64,000 nt of DNA from Luteolibacter yonseiensis (lineage in GTDB: Bacteria; Verrucomicrobiota; Verrucomicrobiia; Verrucomicrobiales; Akkermansiaceae), in the NCBI RefSeq assembly GCF_016595465.1, contig NZ_JAENIK010000008.1:186001-250000 (forward strand). The letters are read 5' to 3'. Position numbers and translations under genes: made by a program. The notes below the pieces were generated by a model. The model did no database searches. It saw nothing but the letters and a program-made list of their open reading frames with translations, and had not been told where the DNA came from. The first letter of the stretch is position 1. Each line of letters opens with the position of its first letter. Positions 33,829 to 42,375 of this stretch are shown here, in pieces.

Positions 33829-34635
33829 CTAACGATCTGAAGCGATGGAGCTCTCCGCCCACTGAAGCGCGTGATCCGCCACTTCCTCCCAACCTTTCTC
33901 CGCGATGATGTAGTGGCTGCGGCCGGGAAACTCCTTGAACGCGGTGACCGCCGGGCCCCGGTATTTCCGGAAATTCTTCCGGTTCAGCGCGGAGGGCATG
34001 ATGACATCCTTTTCCCCGCCGATGAGCAGCAGCGGAGGGCGCTTCGCATTGCGGAAGTTCACGGCGGTGGGAGCGTCCGGCATGAGATTCGCCAGAGCGG
34101 CCTGGAAAATGGAACGACCGGAGGCGGGGATCGCCTGACGTTCGTATTCCTTCCTCACTTCCGTTTCGGAAAGCGTGTTGGCGAAGACTTTCCAGAACTG
34201 CGGCAGGGTGAACAGGAAGGTCCCCCAGAAAGTCCCCGGCTTCAGGAACGAAGGAAGCAGCGCGAGATACGTGGAAACCGGAAGAATGTAGATCCCCTTC
34301 GGCGGCACGGAATCGATGGCCACTCCGGCGGCACCGAGCCCCTTGTCGATCAGGACCTGGGTGATGACACCGCCGTAGGAATGTCCGATGATGATCGGAG
34401 GCTCGGGAAGGCCCCGGATGATCCTCGCATAATGATCGATGACTTCCGCAGCCCCCACGCCGTTCAAGCCGGAAGGATCGCGCCTCATCGCGGCGGCATC
34501 CCCCTTGATGCCCGGCCATGCGGGTGCGACCACCTCATGACCGAGCGCTTCGTAGTGGCGTTTGAAATGCTCCCAGCAAAGCGGTGTGACCCACAATCCG
34601 TGGACCAGAACGATGGTTCTTTTTGAATGGCTCAT
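33829..34635 (-). CDS. Alpha/beta hydrolase (cytoplasmic)
   Basis: The 268-residue protein has TIVLVHGLWVTPLCWEHFKRHY at the N-terminus, nucleophile Ser in IIIGHSYGGVITQVL, an acid in LLIGGEKDVIMP and His in EFPGRSHYIIAEKGW. No leader. Typical esterase/lactonase-like enzyme; substrate unknown. It is in the middle of the stress operon, 34 nt before OsmC. Confidence 0.9.
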   Translation of the reverse strand: MSHSKRTIVLVHGLWVTPLCWEHFKRHYEALGHEVVAPAWPGIKGDAAAMRRDPSGLNGVGAAEVIDHYARIIRGLPEPPIIIGHSYGGVITQVLIDKGLGAAGVAIDSVPPKGIYILPVSTYLALLPSFLKPGTFWGTFLFTLPQFWKVFANTLSETEVRKEYERQAIPASGRSIFQAALANLMPDAPTAVNFRNAKRPPLLLIGGEKDVIMPSALNRKNFRKYRGPAVTAFKEFPGRSHYIIAEKGWEEVADHALQWAESSIASDR

Positions 34636-34675
34636 GGTTGTCTTGCGGATGAACGGATCATCGGAATCCGATGTT

Positions 34676-35422
34676 TCATTTCGTCTGATAGGGCAGGCTC
34701 AGGTCCTTCGACGCCACCGAATACACTTCGTAAACGCCGAGCATCGGCTTCGCCATGCAACTCGTGTTCACCTGCATGTAGCAGGTGACGCCGTCGAACT
34801 TGAACTTCGTCCTGTTCCGCAGGTAGTAGGCGGGAACGATGGCGCGCAGGGTGTTCCCGCGCTCGACGACGGAATGGCCGGCTGCATCCAGATACATCGG
34901 CATGCCGCAGTTGGTGGGAGGCAGGACCACACTCTTGTCCTCTTTCTTGAACTCCTTCACCGCCAGCCCGCCGGGGACACGCTCGTCCTTGGCGAGCAAC
35001 GCCCAGTGGGTGTGATAGATCACCTTGTCGTCATCATACTTCCCGTTGGCGTCCTCGTCCCACAACGGCGTGTCGTCGAAATCCGGATGCGAGGTGATGG
35101 CCAGCGCCACGATCCCCTCGGCATTTCCCATGCCCACATCCGCCGCCTTCAGCGTGGTGGGGAAAACATAGGCCAGCACCGGAGCGCCATCCAGCCCGCC
35201 CACGGCTTTCGGCACGGTTTTTCCCGCGGGGCCTTCGAGGTTCATGCTGAAGACCATGAGATCGAGTTCTTCCTTATATTCCACGGAGACCTCCTTGATT
35301 TTCAGACCGGGGGATTTCGCGAATGCCGGATCGCTGTTGATCTTCACCTCGCATCCGCACACCGGGACGAGGGAAACGGAGAATGCGAGAGCGGCGAGAA
35401 GAAGTTGGGAACGTGTTGGCAT
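34676..35422 (-). CDS. Lipoprotein of unknown function in the stress operon
   Basis: From the ATG at 35422 the protein has 248 residues with a lipoprotein signal and lipobox LVPVCGC. The mature part is a compact mixed domain with PAGKTVPKAVGGLDGAPVLAY, an Asp-rich loop DEDANGKYDDDKV (possible calcium site) and KVIYHTHWALLAKDE. No family recognised. An in-frame start at 35476 overlaps the SDR gene and adds nothing. Its place in an operon of redox enzymes suggests an envelope role, for instance substrate binding (inference). Confidence 0.75.
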   Translation of the reverse strand: MPTRSQLLLAALAFSVSLVPVCGCEVKINSDPAFAKSPGLKIKEVSVEYKEELDLMVFSMNLEGPAGKTVPKAVGGLDGAPVLAYVFPTTLKAADVGMGNAEGIVALAITSHPDFDDTPLWDEDANGKYDDDKVIYHTHWALLAKDERVPGGLAVKEFKKEDKSVVLPPTNCGMPMYLDAAGHSVVERGNTLRAIVPAYYLRNRTKFKFDGVTCYMQVNTSCMAKPMLGVYEVYSVASKDLSLPYQTK

Positions 35423-35459
35423 GATGATGGATGGTTTGATTGGGGAAGGATGATGCGCC

Positions 35460-36215
35460 TCATTTGAGGCCGCCATTGATGTGGAGGGATTCGCCGGTCA
35501 TCCAACCGGACTCGTCGGAAGCGAGGAAAACGACTCCCGGCGCGATATCTTCCGGCTGCCCCACGCGGCCGAGCGCGGTCTGCTCGCCGAGCGCGATGAA
35601 TGTTTCGATGAGTCCTTGAGCATGCACACCGTCGGTTTCGATCGGACCGGGGTTGATGGAGTTGACCCGGATTTTACGGGCCGCCAGCTCTTTCGAAAAC
35701 GAGCGGGTCAGGCCGTCCACCGCCGCCTTGGTCGCGCCATAAACCGAGACGTAGGCCGGTGATCCGATGCTGACCACCGAGCTGGTGTTGATGATGCTGC
35801 CGCCCCGAGGGTTGAAGTATTTCAACGCTTCCTGAGTGCTCAGGATAATGCCGAGCACATTGATGTTGAAAAGCCGGTGGAAATGCTCGGGCGTGATTTC
35901 CCCCAGGGGAGCCAACTCGTAAATTCCGGCATTGTTCACGAGGATGTCGATTTCGCCCAATGCCTCCGCGCTCTCGCCAAAGAAACGGGCGATGTCGGCG
36001 GGATTGGAAACATCGGCACCGATGGCGACCGCCTTTCCGCCAGCGGCGGTGATTTCCGCGACGACGCGTCCCGCGCCCTCCTTATCGGAACCATAATTGA
36101 CAACGACCGCCGCGCCTTCCGCAGCGAGGTGTTTGGCAATTCCCGCTCCGATGCCTTTCGAAGCTCCGGTGACGACCGCGTTCTTTCCTGCGAGTCTGGG
36201 CCATTTCGTGCACAT
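35460..36215 (-). CDS. Short-chain dehydrogenase/reductase
   Basis: The 251-residue protein is a classical SDR: TGASKGIGAGIAKHLAAEGA (NAD(P) site), NNAG, INTSSVVSI with catalytic Ser, YGATK (Tyr/Lys) and NSINPGPIETDG. It is close to 3-oxoacyl-ACP or glucose dehydrogenase-like general SDRs. The start at 36215 lies just after the azoR stop. Substrate unknown; in this operon reduction of reactive carbonyls is plausible. Confidence 0.93.
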   Translation of the reverse strand: MCTKWPRLAGKNAVVTGASKGIGAGIAKHLAAEGAAVVVNYGSDKEGAGRVVAEITAAGGKAVAIGADVSNPADIARFFGESAEALGEIDILVNNAGIYELAPLGEITPEHFHRLFNINVLGIILSTQEALKYFNPRGGSIINTSSVVSIGSPAYVSVYGATKAAVDGLTRSFSKELAARKIRVNSINPGPIETDGVHAQGLIETFIALGEQTALGRVGQPEDIAPGVVFLASDESGWMTGESLHINGGLK

Positions 36216-36234
36216 GGTTTTCAGGGAATGAGGG

Positions 36235-36864
36235 TTAGAATGTGGCCGCGATCCCGGCAGCCGCCTGGTTGGCATTCGCGACGGCGGCGTTTTTCGCATC
36301 GGGGCCGGCGAGCGTCGGCTCCACGAAAACTTCGCTGACATCGGTGAATCCGATGAAGCCGAGAACTTGTTTGAGATAAGCGCTCTGCTGGTCGTAGGAT
36401 TCCGCTCCAGTCCCTGGCCCGTAAGCTCCGCCCCGCGCATAAACCGCCGCGGCCGGCTTGCCGGTGACCAGGCCTTTGTAACCCTCCTCCGGCGTGTAGC
36501 TGAAAGTCAGACCGGGTTGGACGAGGAGGTCGATGTAGTGCTTCAGCTTGTAGGGAATGCCGAAGTTCCACATGGGTAGCGAAAACAGGATCTTGTCAGC
36601 CGATTTGAAATGATCGGCAAGCGACACCACCCTCCCCCAGGCCGCGATTTGCTCCGCCTCGGGTGACTGTCCGCCGAGCACGGAATATTTCGCATCAAGC
36701 GTGAATCCGTCGAACTCCGGCAGATCCTCCTGCCAGAGATCGAGCGTTTCAACACTGTCGCCGGGATGCGTGGCGAGATAACTCGCGATGAAGTGTCCGG
36801 CGACTTCGATGGATGCCGAGCGGCTGCCGCGCGGGGAGGATTGGATATGCAGGATTTTTGCCAT
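36235..36864 (-). CDS. azoR: FMN-dependent NADH-azoreductase
   Basis: The 209-residue flavodoxin-like protein has ILHIQSSPRGSRSAS (FMN phosphate loop), FSLPMWNFGIPYKLKHYIDL and GGAYGPGTGAESYDQQSAYLKQVLGFIGF. AzoR enzymes reduce azo dyes and quinones by two electrons and protect against thiol and quinone stress. It is the first gene of a seven-gene operon (azoR, SDR, lipoprotein, hydrolase, osmC, redoxin, haloperoxidase-type hydrolase). A perfect dyad lies one base before its start codon. Confidence 0.95.
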   Translation of the reverse strand: MAKILHIQSSPRGSRSASIEVAGHFIASYLATHPGDSVETLDLWQEDLPEFDGFTLDAKYSVLGGQSPEAEQIAAWGRVVSLADHFKSADKILFSLPMWNFGIPYKLKHYIDLLVQPGLTFSYTPEEGYKGLVTGKPAAAVYARGGAYGPGTGAESYDQQSAYLKQVLGFIGFTDVSEVFVEPTLAGPDAKNAAVANANQAAAGIAATF

Positions 36865-36865
36865 G

Positions 36866-36887
36866 ACGGTTCGTGTGTTCGAACCGT
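36866..36887. promoter_or_regulatory. Perfect dyad abutting the azoR start codon
   Basis: ACGGTTCG-TGTGTT-CGAACCGT is an eight-base inverted repeat with a six-base spacer, ending one base before the start codon of azoR. It leaves no room for a separate Shine-Dalgarno. It could be a repressor site for a redox-sensing regulator or an mRNA hairpin that controls initiation. Confidence 0.65.
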
Positions 36888-37000
36888 TCTTGGGAAGCCG
36901 CGCGGGAACGTGACATCATTTGATGAAAAAATTTTCCAATGCCCCGCCGCGCGCCATTTTCGAAACCGCCCCGGTCGTCATGCGGGCGATGGACATGGAA

Positions 37001-40000
37001 TCACTCGATATCCCCGAGTGGTCCGACGGCGATCCACTCCGATTCCCCCGGTTTCACTTTCAATGTCAGCGGCTCCGATGAACCCTTGTCAGGGATGAAA
37101 ATCCGCATCCCGCTCTCGACCGTATGCACCGCCCCGGTACCGGAAACCCCGCCCAGACGGATGCGCCCCTCGATCTGATAGACGTTTGTCTTGCCCGAAG
37201 GCTGGACCTCGGTCCACCGGTTGCCAGAACGCGTCCAGACACGCTTGCCGGGATCATCGTGGGGGTAGTCGAAAGTGAAGCGGGACGGACTGCGATCGGC
37301 GGGATCGGGGGCCGGTTCCTCCAGTTCCATGAACGGCGCATACCCGCGCAACGGGACAAACCGTTCGTCCGCAGCCGCGTTCCAAAGTTCGGTGTAGCCA
37401 AGCGCGCACGCATTCCGCAGGGCTTTTACGGCGATCTCACGGCAACGCTCCGCACAGCCCGATTTATCCTGCCCGGACAATGAGGAATCGGAATCGATGA
37501 CAGGGACGTTCCTCGCCGAGAGAACCGCAAGATTGATCCAGTCCTGCCAGATCGGCAGCGGCTCCTGCGCACACTCTGACAACGCTTCCGTCGCCGCCCG
37601 ACCATTCCCGCTGTCAACGCAGGTTGTGGCCAATCCCCCCAGATGCGAACGCAGGGCGAGCTGGTAATTCGGATTTTCCGGCAGGATCCGCAGGGCTTCG
37701 CGCTGGCAGGCAACCGCCTTCCGCAATGACACCACCGCCGCCCCCGCCTGGTTTTCCCGCCTTTCCACGACAGCGAGTTTTTCTTTGGCAAGTCCCTCGA
37801 CATACCAGGTCTGGGGATTCGTCGGCTGGTCATGCCGCAGGCTTGAGTAGAGATCGGCCGACTCCCGAAGCGCTGCCCCCGCTTCCGCGTCACGCTCAAG
37901 CGAAATGAGCGCGCTTCCTAGTATGCTCAACGCGCCCGCCAGGGCATCCCGTGGGGCGGGCAGTGAAAAATACTCGCCGACGATGCGCCGGTCCACTTCC
38001 ACCGCCCGTTGCAGGACGACGATGGCATCGGAATGCCGGCCCTGATGGTGAAGCAGGAACCCGAGGTTGTGACACGACATGCCGAGGGGTGAGCTGTATT
38101 CGCGCTTTCCGGGAAATTCCGCAGCGATTTTTTCCTGAATCCCGATCGCTTCCCGGAAGACCCGCTCGGACTCCCCGATCTGGCCGGCGTCATGAAAGAG
38201 CCCGCCCATGGTGCTCAGGCACGAGGCGAACTGTGCGCGGTAGTCTGGCTCGGACGGCACATCCGCAATCAGCCCGCGCCCCACGTCCATGGCCCGCGAC
38301 AATGTCCGCCGGGCCTCATCTTTTCTCAGGACGGTGCTGAGCGCCATCGTCCGCTTGAGAAGGATCGTCATCAAACCGAAACGCACGGCGGGATCGGCCG
38401 GAAATTCCTTAACCAGTTGTTCGGAAATCTCCATCGCCCGTTGCTGGGCATCCAGGGCCTCCGCGCTTCTTGCCTGGGTGGTGAGAAGATCGGAGAGGTT
38501 GTGATGGTGGAGGGTCAATGCCTCGCGGTGGCTCCGTTCCTTCGGGGATTTCCGCGAAAGCTTTTCGTGGATGTCGATGGCTTCGTGGAAAAGCATCTCC
38601 GCTTTCCCGAAATCACCCAGCTCCTGATTGATCCTCGCCAGCCTCCCCATCGCCTCGGCCCGGTCCGACAGCAGCGAGGGATCGCCACCGGTCTTCCGTT
38701 CCATTTTTTCGTAAAAACGCATCGCGGTTTCCAGCAGTTCTTTCCGGAGAGGCTCGAAGTTCGCATCCTTCAGCCGTGGATTCTCGGTGACGCGGCTGAG
38801 GTATTGTTCCACCGCCTCACGCGCGTCATTGTAGTTCGCCTGCGCTTCAGCACGGCTGCGTTCCGCCTCCCTCGCCTGCCACAGGCTGACTCCGGTGCCG
38901 GTCACCAGCGCGGCGCCAACCAGTCCGGCGGCGGTGAAGGCGGTGCGGTTCCGCCGGACCAGTTTGGAAAACTGGTAGTTCCAGGTAGGTGCCGCGGCGC
39001 TTACCGGCTCCTGCCGGAGAAACCGCCCCAGGTCCGCGGCCAGCGCGGTGGCGGTACCATAGCGCCTGCCGCGGTCTTTTTCCAAAGCCTTGAGGACGAT
39101 CCAGTCCAGGTCCCCCTTCATCATCCGGCGCAGGCGCGGAAGCTCGCTCCCCCTGCACGCGGCGGCGTCCAGGGATTTTTCCGTCACCGATTGAAAGCCC
39201 GTGCTGGGTTTCGCCGCCTCCTCCTCACGGATGCGGCGCAGGAGCTGGTCTCCGCCGGTCACCTCACCGCCCGAGCGGGCAAGCGGCGTCTGGCCTGTCA
39301 GCAGTTCATAAAGGATGACGCCCAGCGAATAGATGTCGCTGCGGGTATCCACATCCGGCACGCTCCCCGCTTGTTCCGGGCTCATGTATTCCGGCGTGCC
39401 CACCACCGCTCCGGCACGGGTCCGCAGCAGGCTCGCCTCGTGATCCGCCCCGTCCGGCGAGCCCAGTGCTTTCGCGATGCCGAAGTCGATCACCTTCGGA
39501 ACCGGCGTCCCGTCCACCAGGGACACCAGGATGTTCGAGGGTTTCAGATCGCGGTGGAGAATCGCCTTCTGGTGCGCATGTTGCACGGCGTGGCAGACGG
39601 GGATGAAGAGCTCCAGGCGCTCGCGGATGGAAAGGTTGCGGGAATCACAGTAACGGGTGAGCGGTTCCCCCTTCACCCACTCCATCGCGAAATAAGGCCT
39701 CCCGTCCGGTGTGGTCCCGGCGTCCCAGACGGCGGCGATGTTCGGGTGATCCATCAGCGCGAGCGCCTGCCTCTCCGCACCGAATCGGGCGATGATCTCC
39801 CGGCTGTCCATGCCGCGCTTGATCAGTTTCAACGCAAGCTCCCGGCGGATGGGTTCGACCTGCTCCACCTGCCAGACCGAACCGAAGCCGCCCTCACCCA
39901 GCGGGGCGACGAGGCGGTAACGCCCGATGACCACGCCGGGGTGCTCCGCCTCATCATGCGCGAGCGGACGATGGCCCAGATCGAACCATCCCGCCACCGT

Positions 40001-40051
40001 GGGTTCGGCGGGAAACTGCGATTCTCCGGAAGCGGTCGCATCGTCATTCAC
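37001..40051 (-). CDS. Transmembrane Ser/Thr protein kinase with extracytoplasmic TPR region
   Basis: The protein has 1016 residues. The kinase domain (about 44-330) is intact: glycine loop LGEGGFGSVW (51-60), Lys75, HRDLKPSN (His166-Asp168-Lys170), DFG (189-191) and GTPEYMSPEQ. A transmembrane segment spans about 371-392. A long TPR-type region follows (about 400-880) and then a C-terminal beta-rich domain (about 900-1016). This is the planctomycete/verrucomicrobial STPK-TPR type. It lies 79 nt downstream of an ECF sigma gene on the same strand; in this phylum group such pairs are common and the kinase is thought to control the sigma factor. Ligand and targets unknown. Confidence 0.92.
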   Translation of the reverse strand: MNDDATASGESQFPAEPTVAGWFDLGHRPLAHDEAEHPGVVIGRYRLVAPLGEGGFGSVWQVEQVEPIRRELALKLIKRGMDSREIIARFGAERQALALMDHPNIAAVWDAGTTPDGRPYFAMEWVKGEPLTRYCDSRNLSIRERLELFIPVCHAVQHAHQKAILHRDLKPSNILVSLVDGTPVPKVIDFGIAKALGSPDGADHEASLLRTRAGAVVGTPEYMSPEQAGSVPDVDTRSDIYSLGVILYELLTGQTPLARSGGEVTGGDQLLRRIREEEAAKPSTGFQSVTEKSLDAAACRGSELPRLRRMMKGDLDWIVLKALEKDRGRRYGTATALAADLGRFLRQEPVSAAAPTWNYQFSKLVRRNRTAFTAAGLVGAALVTGTGVSLWQAREAERSRAEAQANYNDAREAVEQYLSRVTENPRLKDANFEPLRKELLETAMRFYEKMERKTGGDPSLLSDRAEAMGRLARINQELGDFGKAEMLFHEAIDIHEKLSRKSPKERSHREALTLHHHNLSDLLTTQARSAEALDAQQRAMEISEQLVKEFPADPAVRFGLMTILLKRTMALSTVLRKDEARRTLSRAMDVGRGLIADVPSEPDYRAQFASCLSTMGGLFHDAGQIGESERVFREAIGIQEKIAAEFPGKREYSSPLGMSCHNLGFLLHHQGRHSDAIVVLQRAVEVDRRIVGEYFSLPAPRDALAGALSILGSALISLERDAEAGAALRESADLYSSLRHDQPTNPQTWYVEGLAKEKLAVVERRENQAGAAVVSLRKAVACQREALRILPENPNYQLALRSHLGGLATTCVDSGNGRAATEALSECAQEPLPIWQDWINLAVLSARNVPVIDSDSSLSGQDKSGCAERCREIAVKALRNACALGYTELWNAAADERFVPLRGYAPFMELEEPAPDPADRSPSRFTFDYPHDDPGKRVWTRSGNRWTEVQPSGKTNVYQIEGRIRLGGVSGTGAVHTVESGMRIFIPDKGSSEPLTLKVKPGESEWIAVGPLGDIE

Positions 40052-40130
40052 TGCCGGGAATATGATCTGTTCCCGGGAAAAAAGGCAATGTCGTCCTAAC
40101 AGTCTTGAAACGGCGGTGCGGGCAGGCTGG

Positions 40131-40868
40131 CTACAACCGCCGCAAGGCCCTTTTCAACGCCGTCAGTTCCGCATCCACCTGTTCATCGGTGGGAAACCGC
40201 AGCGTATCGCCGATCTGCCGCCGCAGGATATCCCGGAATTTTCCGCGCAACCGGCTCACCACCTTCCGCGCCGCCTCGCCGCTCATCCCCAGCGCGTCCG
40301 CCGCGTCGGCGTAGTTCCCCCCCGCTTCGGACCTGGGATTCAAAAAAGGTTCCAGAATGGCGAACTGCGTCCCCCTGCCCGCTCCATCCTCTTCTTCTCG
40401 AAGCGTGCCCAGTGCTCCGAGCAGCACGGTCATCGCCCACTGGTGGTCGAAGATCTCGTGAGGGGTGAGCGCTTCGGCGGGTTCTCCGAAATTCCGCTCC
40501 GCCTCATCGACATCGAGCGAGAGGATCTCATATCCACCGCCGCGCTTGAGGGCCAGCCCGCGCTCCCTCACATCGCCCGCATAACGCTGGAACGCCGTGA
40601 GCAGGAATGTCCTCAATTTGCCCAGTTCCTGGCTGGCGGAAGAAAACAGGCCCCGCTCCAGCAAATATTGGAAAAATCCCTGGGTCAGATCCTCGGCGTC
40701 CTGACGGCCGTTTCCCGTCCTGCGGGCGAACGCATACAGCGGATACCAATAGTTGTGGCAAAGGGTTTCCAGCGCGCGTTGCCGCAGTTCCGGAGCTCCT
40801 TCCCGGCAGACGTCGACGAGCATGGTCCATTGCGTCTGGGGAAAAGGCGAAATGCGCGTCGTTCTCAT
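40131..40868 (-). CDS. ECF-type RNA polymerase sigma factor
   Basis: The 245-residue protein has a sigma-2 region (RALETLCHNYWYPLYAFARRTGNGRQDAEDLTQGFFQYLLERG) and a sigma-4-like helix-turn-helix (YADAADALGMSGEAARKVVSRLRGKFRDILRRQI) separated by a longer linker than in the E. coli type. DLTQGFF is typical of planctomycete/verrucomicrobial ECF groups partnered with Ser/Thr kinases. No anti-sigma gene is adjacent; the kinase 79 nt downstream is the likely regulator. Divergent from asd. Confidence 0.9.
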   Translation of the reverse strand: MRTTRISPFPQTQWTMLVDVCREGAPELRQRALETLCHNYWYPLYAFARRTGNGRQDAEDLTQGFFQYLLERGLFSSASQELGKLRTFLLTAFQRYAGDVRERGLALKRGGGYEILSLDVDEAERNFGEPAEALTPHEIFDHQWAMTVLLGALGTLREEEDGAGRGTQFAILEPFLNPRSEAGGNYADAADALGMSGEAARKVVSRLRGKFRDILRRQIGDTLRFPTDEQVDAELTALKRALRRL

Positions 40869-40985
40869 TCATACGCACGTCACCATGTTCCGCCTCCGGA
40901 TTCGAATCTTTTTCTCTTGAAACGAATCGGTTGCCAGTCCGCAGGATCTGGGTATGCTCCGCGCCCCGGCAAAAGACGCCGGCCC

Positions 40986-41990
40986 ATGAAAATGAATCAT
41001 CCCCATGTAGCGATCGTAGGTGCGACGGGTGCCGTCGGCGTCGAGATGCTCCTTTGCCTGGAGCAACGGAATTTTCCACTGAGCAAGCTCAAGCTGCTCG
41101 CCTCCGCTCGTTCCGCTGGGAAAAAGATGACCTTCCGTGGTGAGGAAATCACCGTGGAGGAGCTGACCCACGACTCCTTCGGGGACGTGGACATCGCCCT
41201 TTTCAGCGCGGGTGGCGGGATTTCCCTGGAATACGGCCCCTCCGCAGCCGCGGCGGGCGCGGTGGTCATCGACAATTCCTCCGCTTTCCGCATGGATGCG
41301 GATGTCCCTCTCGTGGTGCCTGAAATCAATCCGGAAGCGGCGAAGAACCGCCCGCGCGGCATCATCGCGAATCCGAACTGCACGACCATCATCTCGCTGA
41401 TGGCGCTGGCACCGCTGCACGCGGCGTTCGGCCTGCGGTCCATCATCGCCTCCACCTACCAGGCGGTGTCCGGCTCGGGAGCCCAGGGCATCGTCGAACT
41501 GGAAGAGCAGATGAAGGCCATCGCAAGCGACCAGCCTTTCACTCCGAAAATCTACCCGCGCCAGATCGCCTTCAACGTCATCCCGCAGGTGGATGCGTTC
41601 ACCGACAACGGCTACACCAAGGAAGAGCTCAAGATGCTCAACGAAGGCCGGAAGATCATGGACCTGCCGGAACTGCGCGTTTCCTGCACCTGCGTGCGCG
41701 TGCCGGTCTACCGCTCGCACTCGGTTTCCATCACCGCACAATTCGAGCGCCCCGTGGATGTCGCCGCCGCCCGCGCCGCCTACGAAGGCAGGCCCGGCGT
41801 GAATGTCGTCGATGATCCATCCGCCAAACTTTTCCCGGTGCCTCTCGACACCACCGGCAAGGACGACTGCCTCGTCGGCCGCATCCGCAAGAACCTCGTC
41901 TTCGACAACGCGCTCGACCTCTGGGTCGTGGGCGACCAGGTCCGGAAAGGCGCGGCTCTCAACGCGGTGCAGATCGCGGAGATCCTGTGA
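40986..41990 (+). CDS. asd: Aspartate-semialdehyde dehydrogenase
   Basis: The 334-residue protein has VAIVGATGAVGVEML (NADP site), catalytic Cys132 in IANPNCTTII, the QAVSGSGAQG loop and His in PVYRSHSVS. It converts aspartyl phosphate to aspartate semialdehyde for lysine/diaminopimelate, threonine and methionine. The reading frame stays open far upstream but the conserved N-terminus begins here; ATG at 40986 or 40992. Single promoter region of 117 nt shared with the divergent ECF gene. Confidence 0.97.
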   Translation: MKMNHPHVAIVGATGAVGVEMLLCLEQRNFPLSKLKLLASARSAGKKMTFRGEEITVEELTHDSFGDVDIALFSAGGGISLEYGPSAAAAGAVVIDNSSAFRMDADVPLVVPEINPEAAKNRPRGIIANPNCTTIISLMALAPLHAAFGLRSIIASTYQAVSGSGAQGIVELEEQMKAIASDQPFTPKIYPRQIAFNVIPQVDAFTDNGYTKEELKMLNEGRKIMDLPELRVSCTCVRVPVYRSHSVSITAQFERPVDVAAARAAYEGRPGVNVVDDPSAKLFPVPLDTTGKDDCLVGRIRKNLVFDNALDLWVVGDQVRKGAALNAVQIAEIL

Positions 41991-42033
41991 TGCAGGAGGA
42001 CGTGACGACCTCTTACAGCGGAGGCTGCAGGTG

Positions 42034-42375
42034 ATGATCCACCCAAAGGACATCGATGGAGCCTCCATCGCCGTTTTCATCTGGGATCAAACCCATTCCT
42101 ATGGTGGCAGCATGGTGCTGTTCGGCATCGCGCGTTTTTCAAAGGGTGGATTTTTTGTCGAAAGGGAATCGGAACCTCTCCAAATGCCGATCCCGGAATC
42201 CGCATGGGAAAATATCCGGGAAAACGATGACCGGGGTGAAGGGAAAACTTTCGAGTTGGCGGACTACATCGTCATGCTGAGACTTGGCCCGCTGCCCGAG
42301 GACGATCCGCCCGAGAACTACGAAAGGATCGATCTCCCGCCCCTCACACGACAATGGACCTCAAGACCTACCTGA
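42034..42375 (+). CDS. Small hypothetical protein overlapping ispA
   Basis: The 113-residue acidic protein starts at 42034 with a good ribosome site (GGAGG about 9 nt before). It begins MIHPKDIDGASIAVFIWDQ and shows LFGIARFSKGGFFVE and FELADYIVMLRLGPLPEDD. No signal or membrane segment. No family recognised. Its last 22 bases overlap the ispA start in another frame, so the two are translationally linked. It may be an immunity- or adaptor-like small protein, but nothing in the sequence shows it. Confidence 0.65.
   Translation: MIHPKDIDGASIAVFIWDQTHSYGGSMVLFGIARFSKGGFFVERESEPLQMPIPESAWENIRENDDRGEGKTFELADYIVMLRLGPLPEDDPPENYERIDLPPLTRQWTSRPT

Noticed and set aside
39927-40985. N-terminal extension of asd by 353 codons
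   Set aside because: Frame merely lacks stops across the ECF gene antisense; the conserved dehydrogenase N-terminus begins at 40986.
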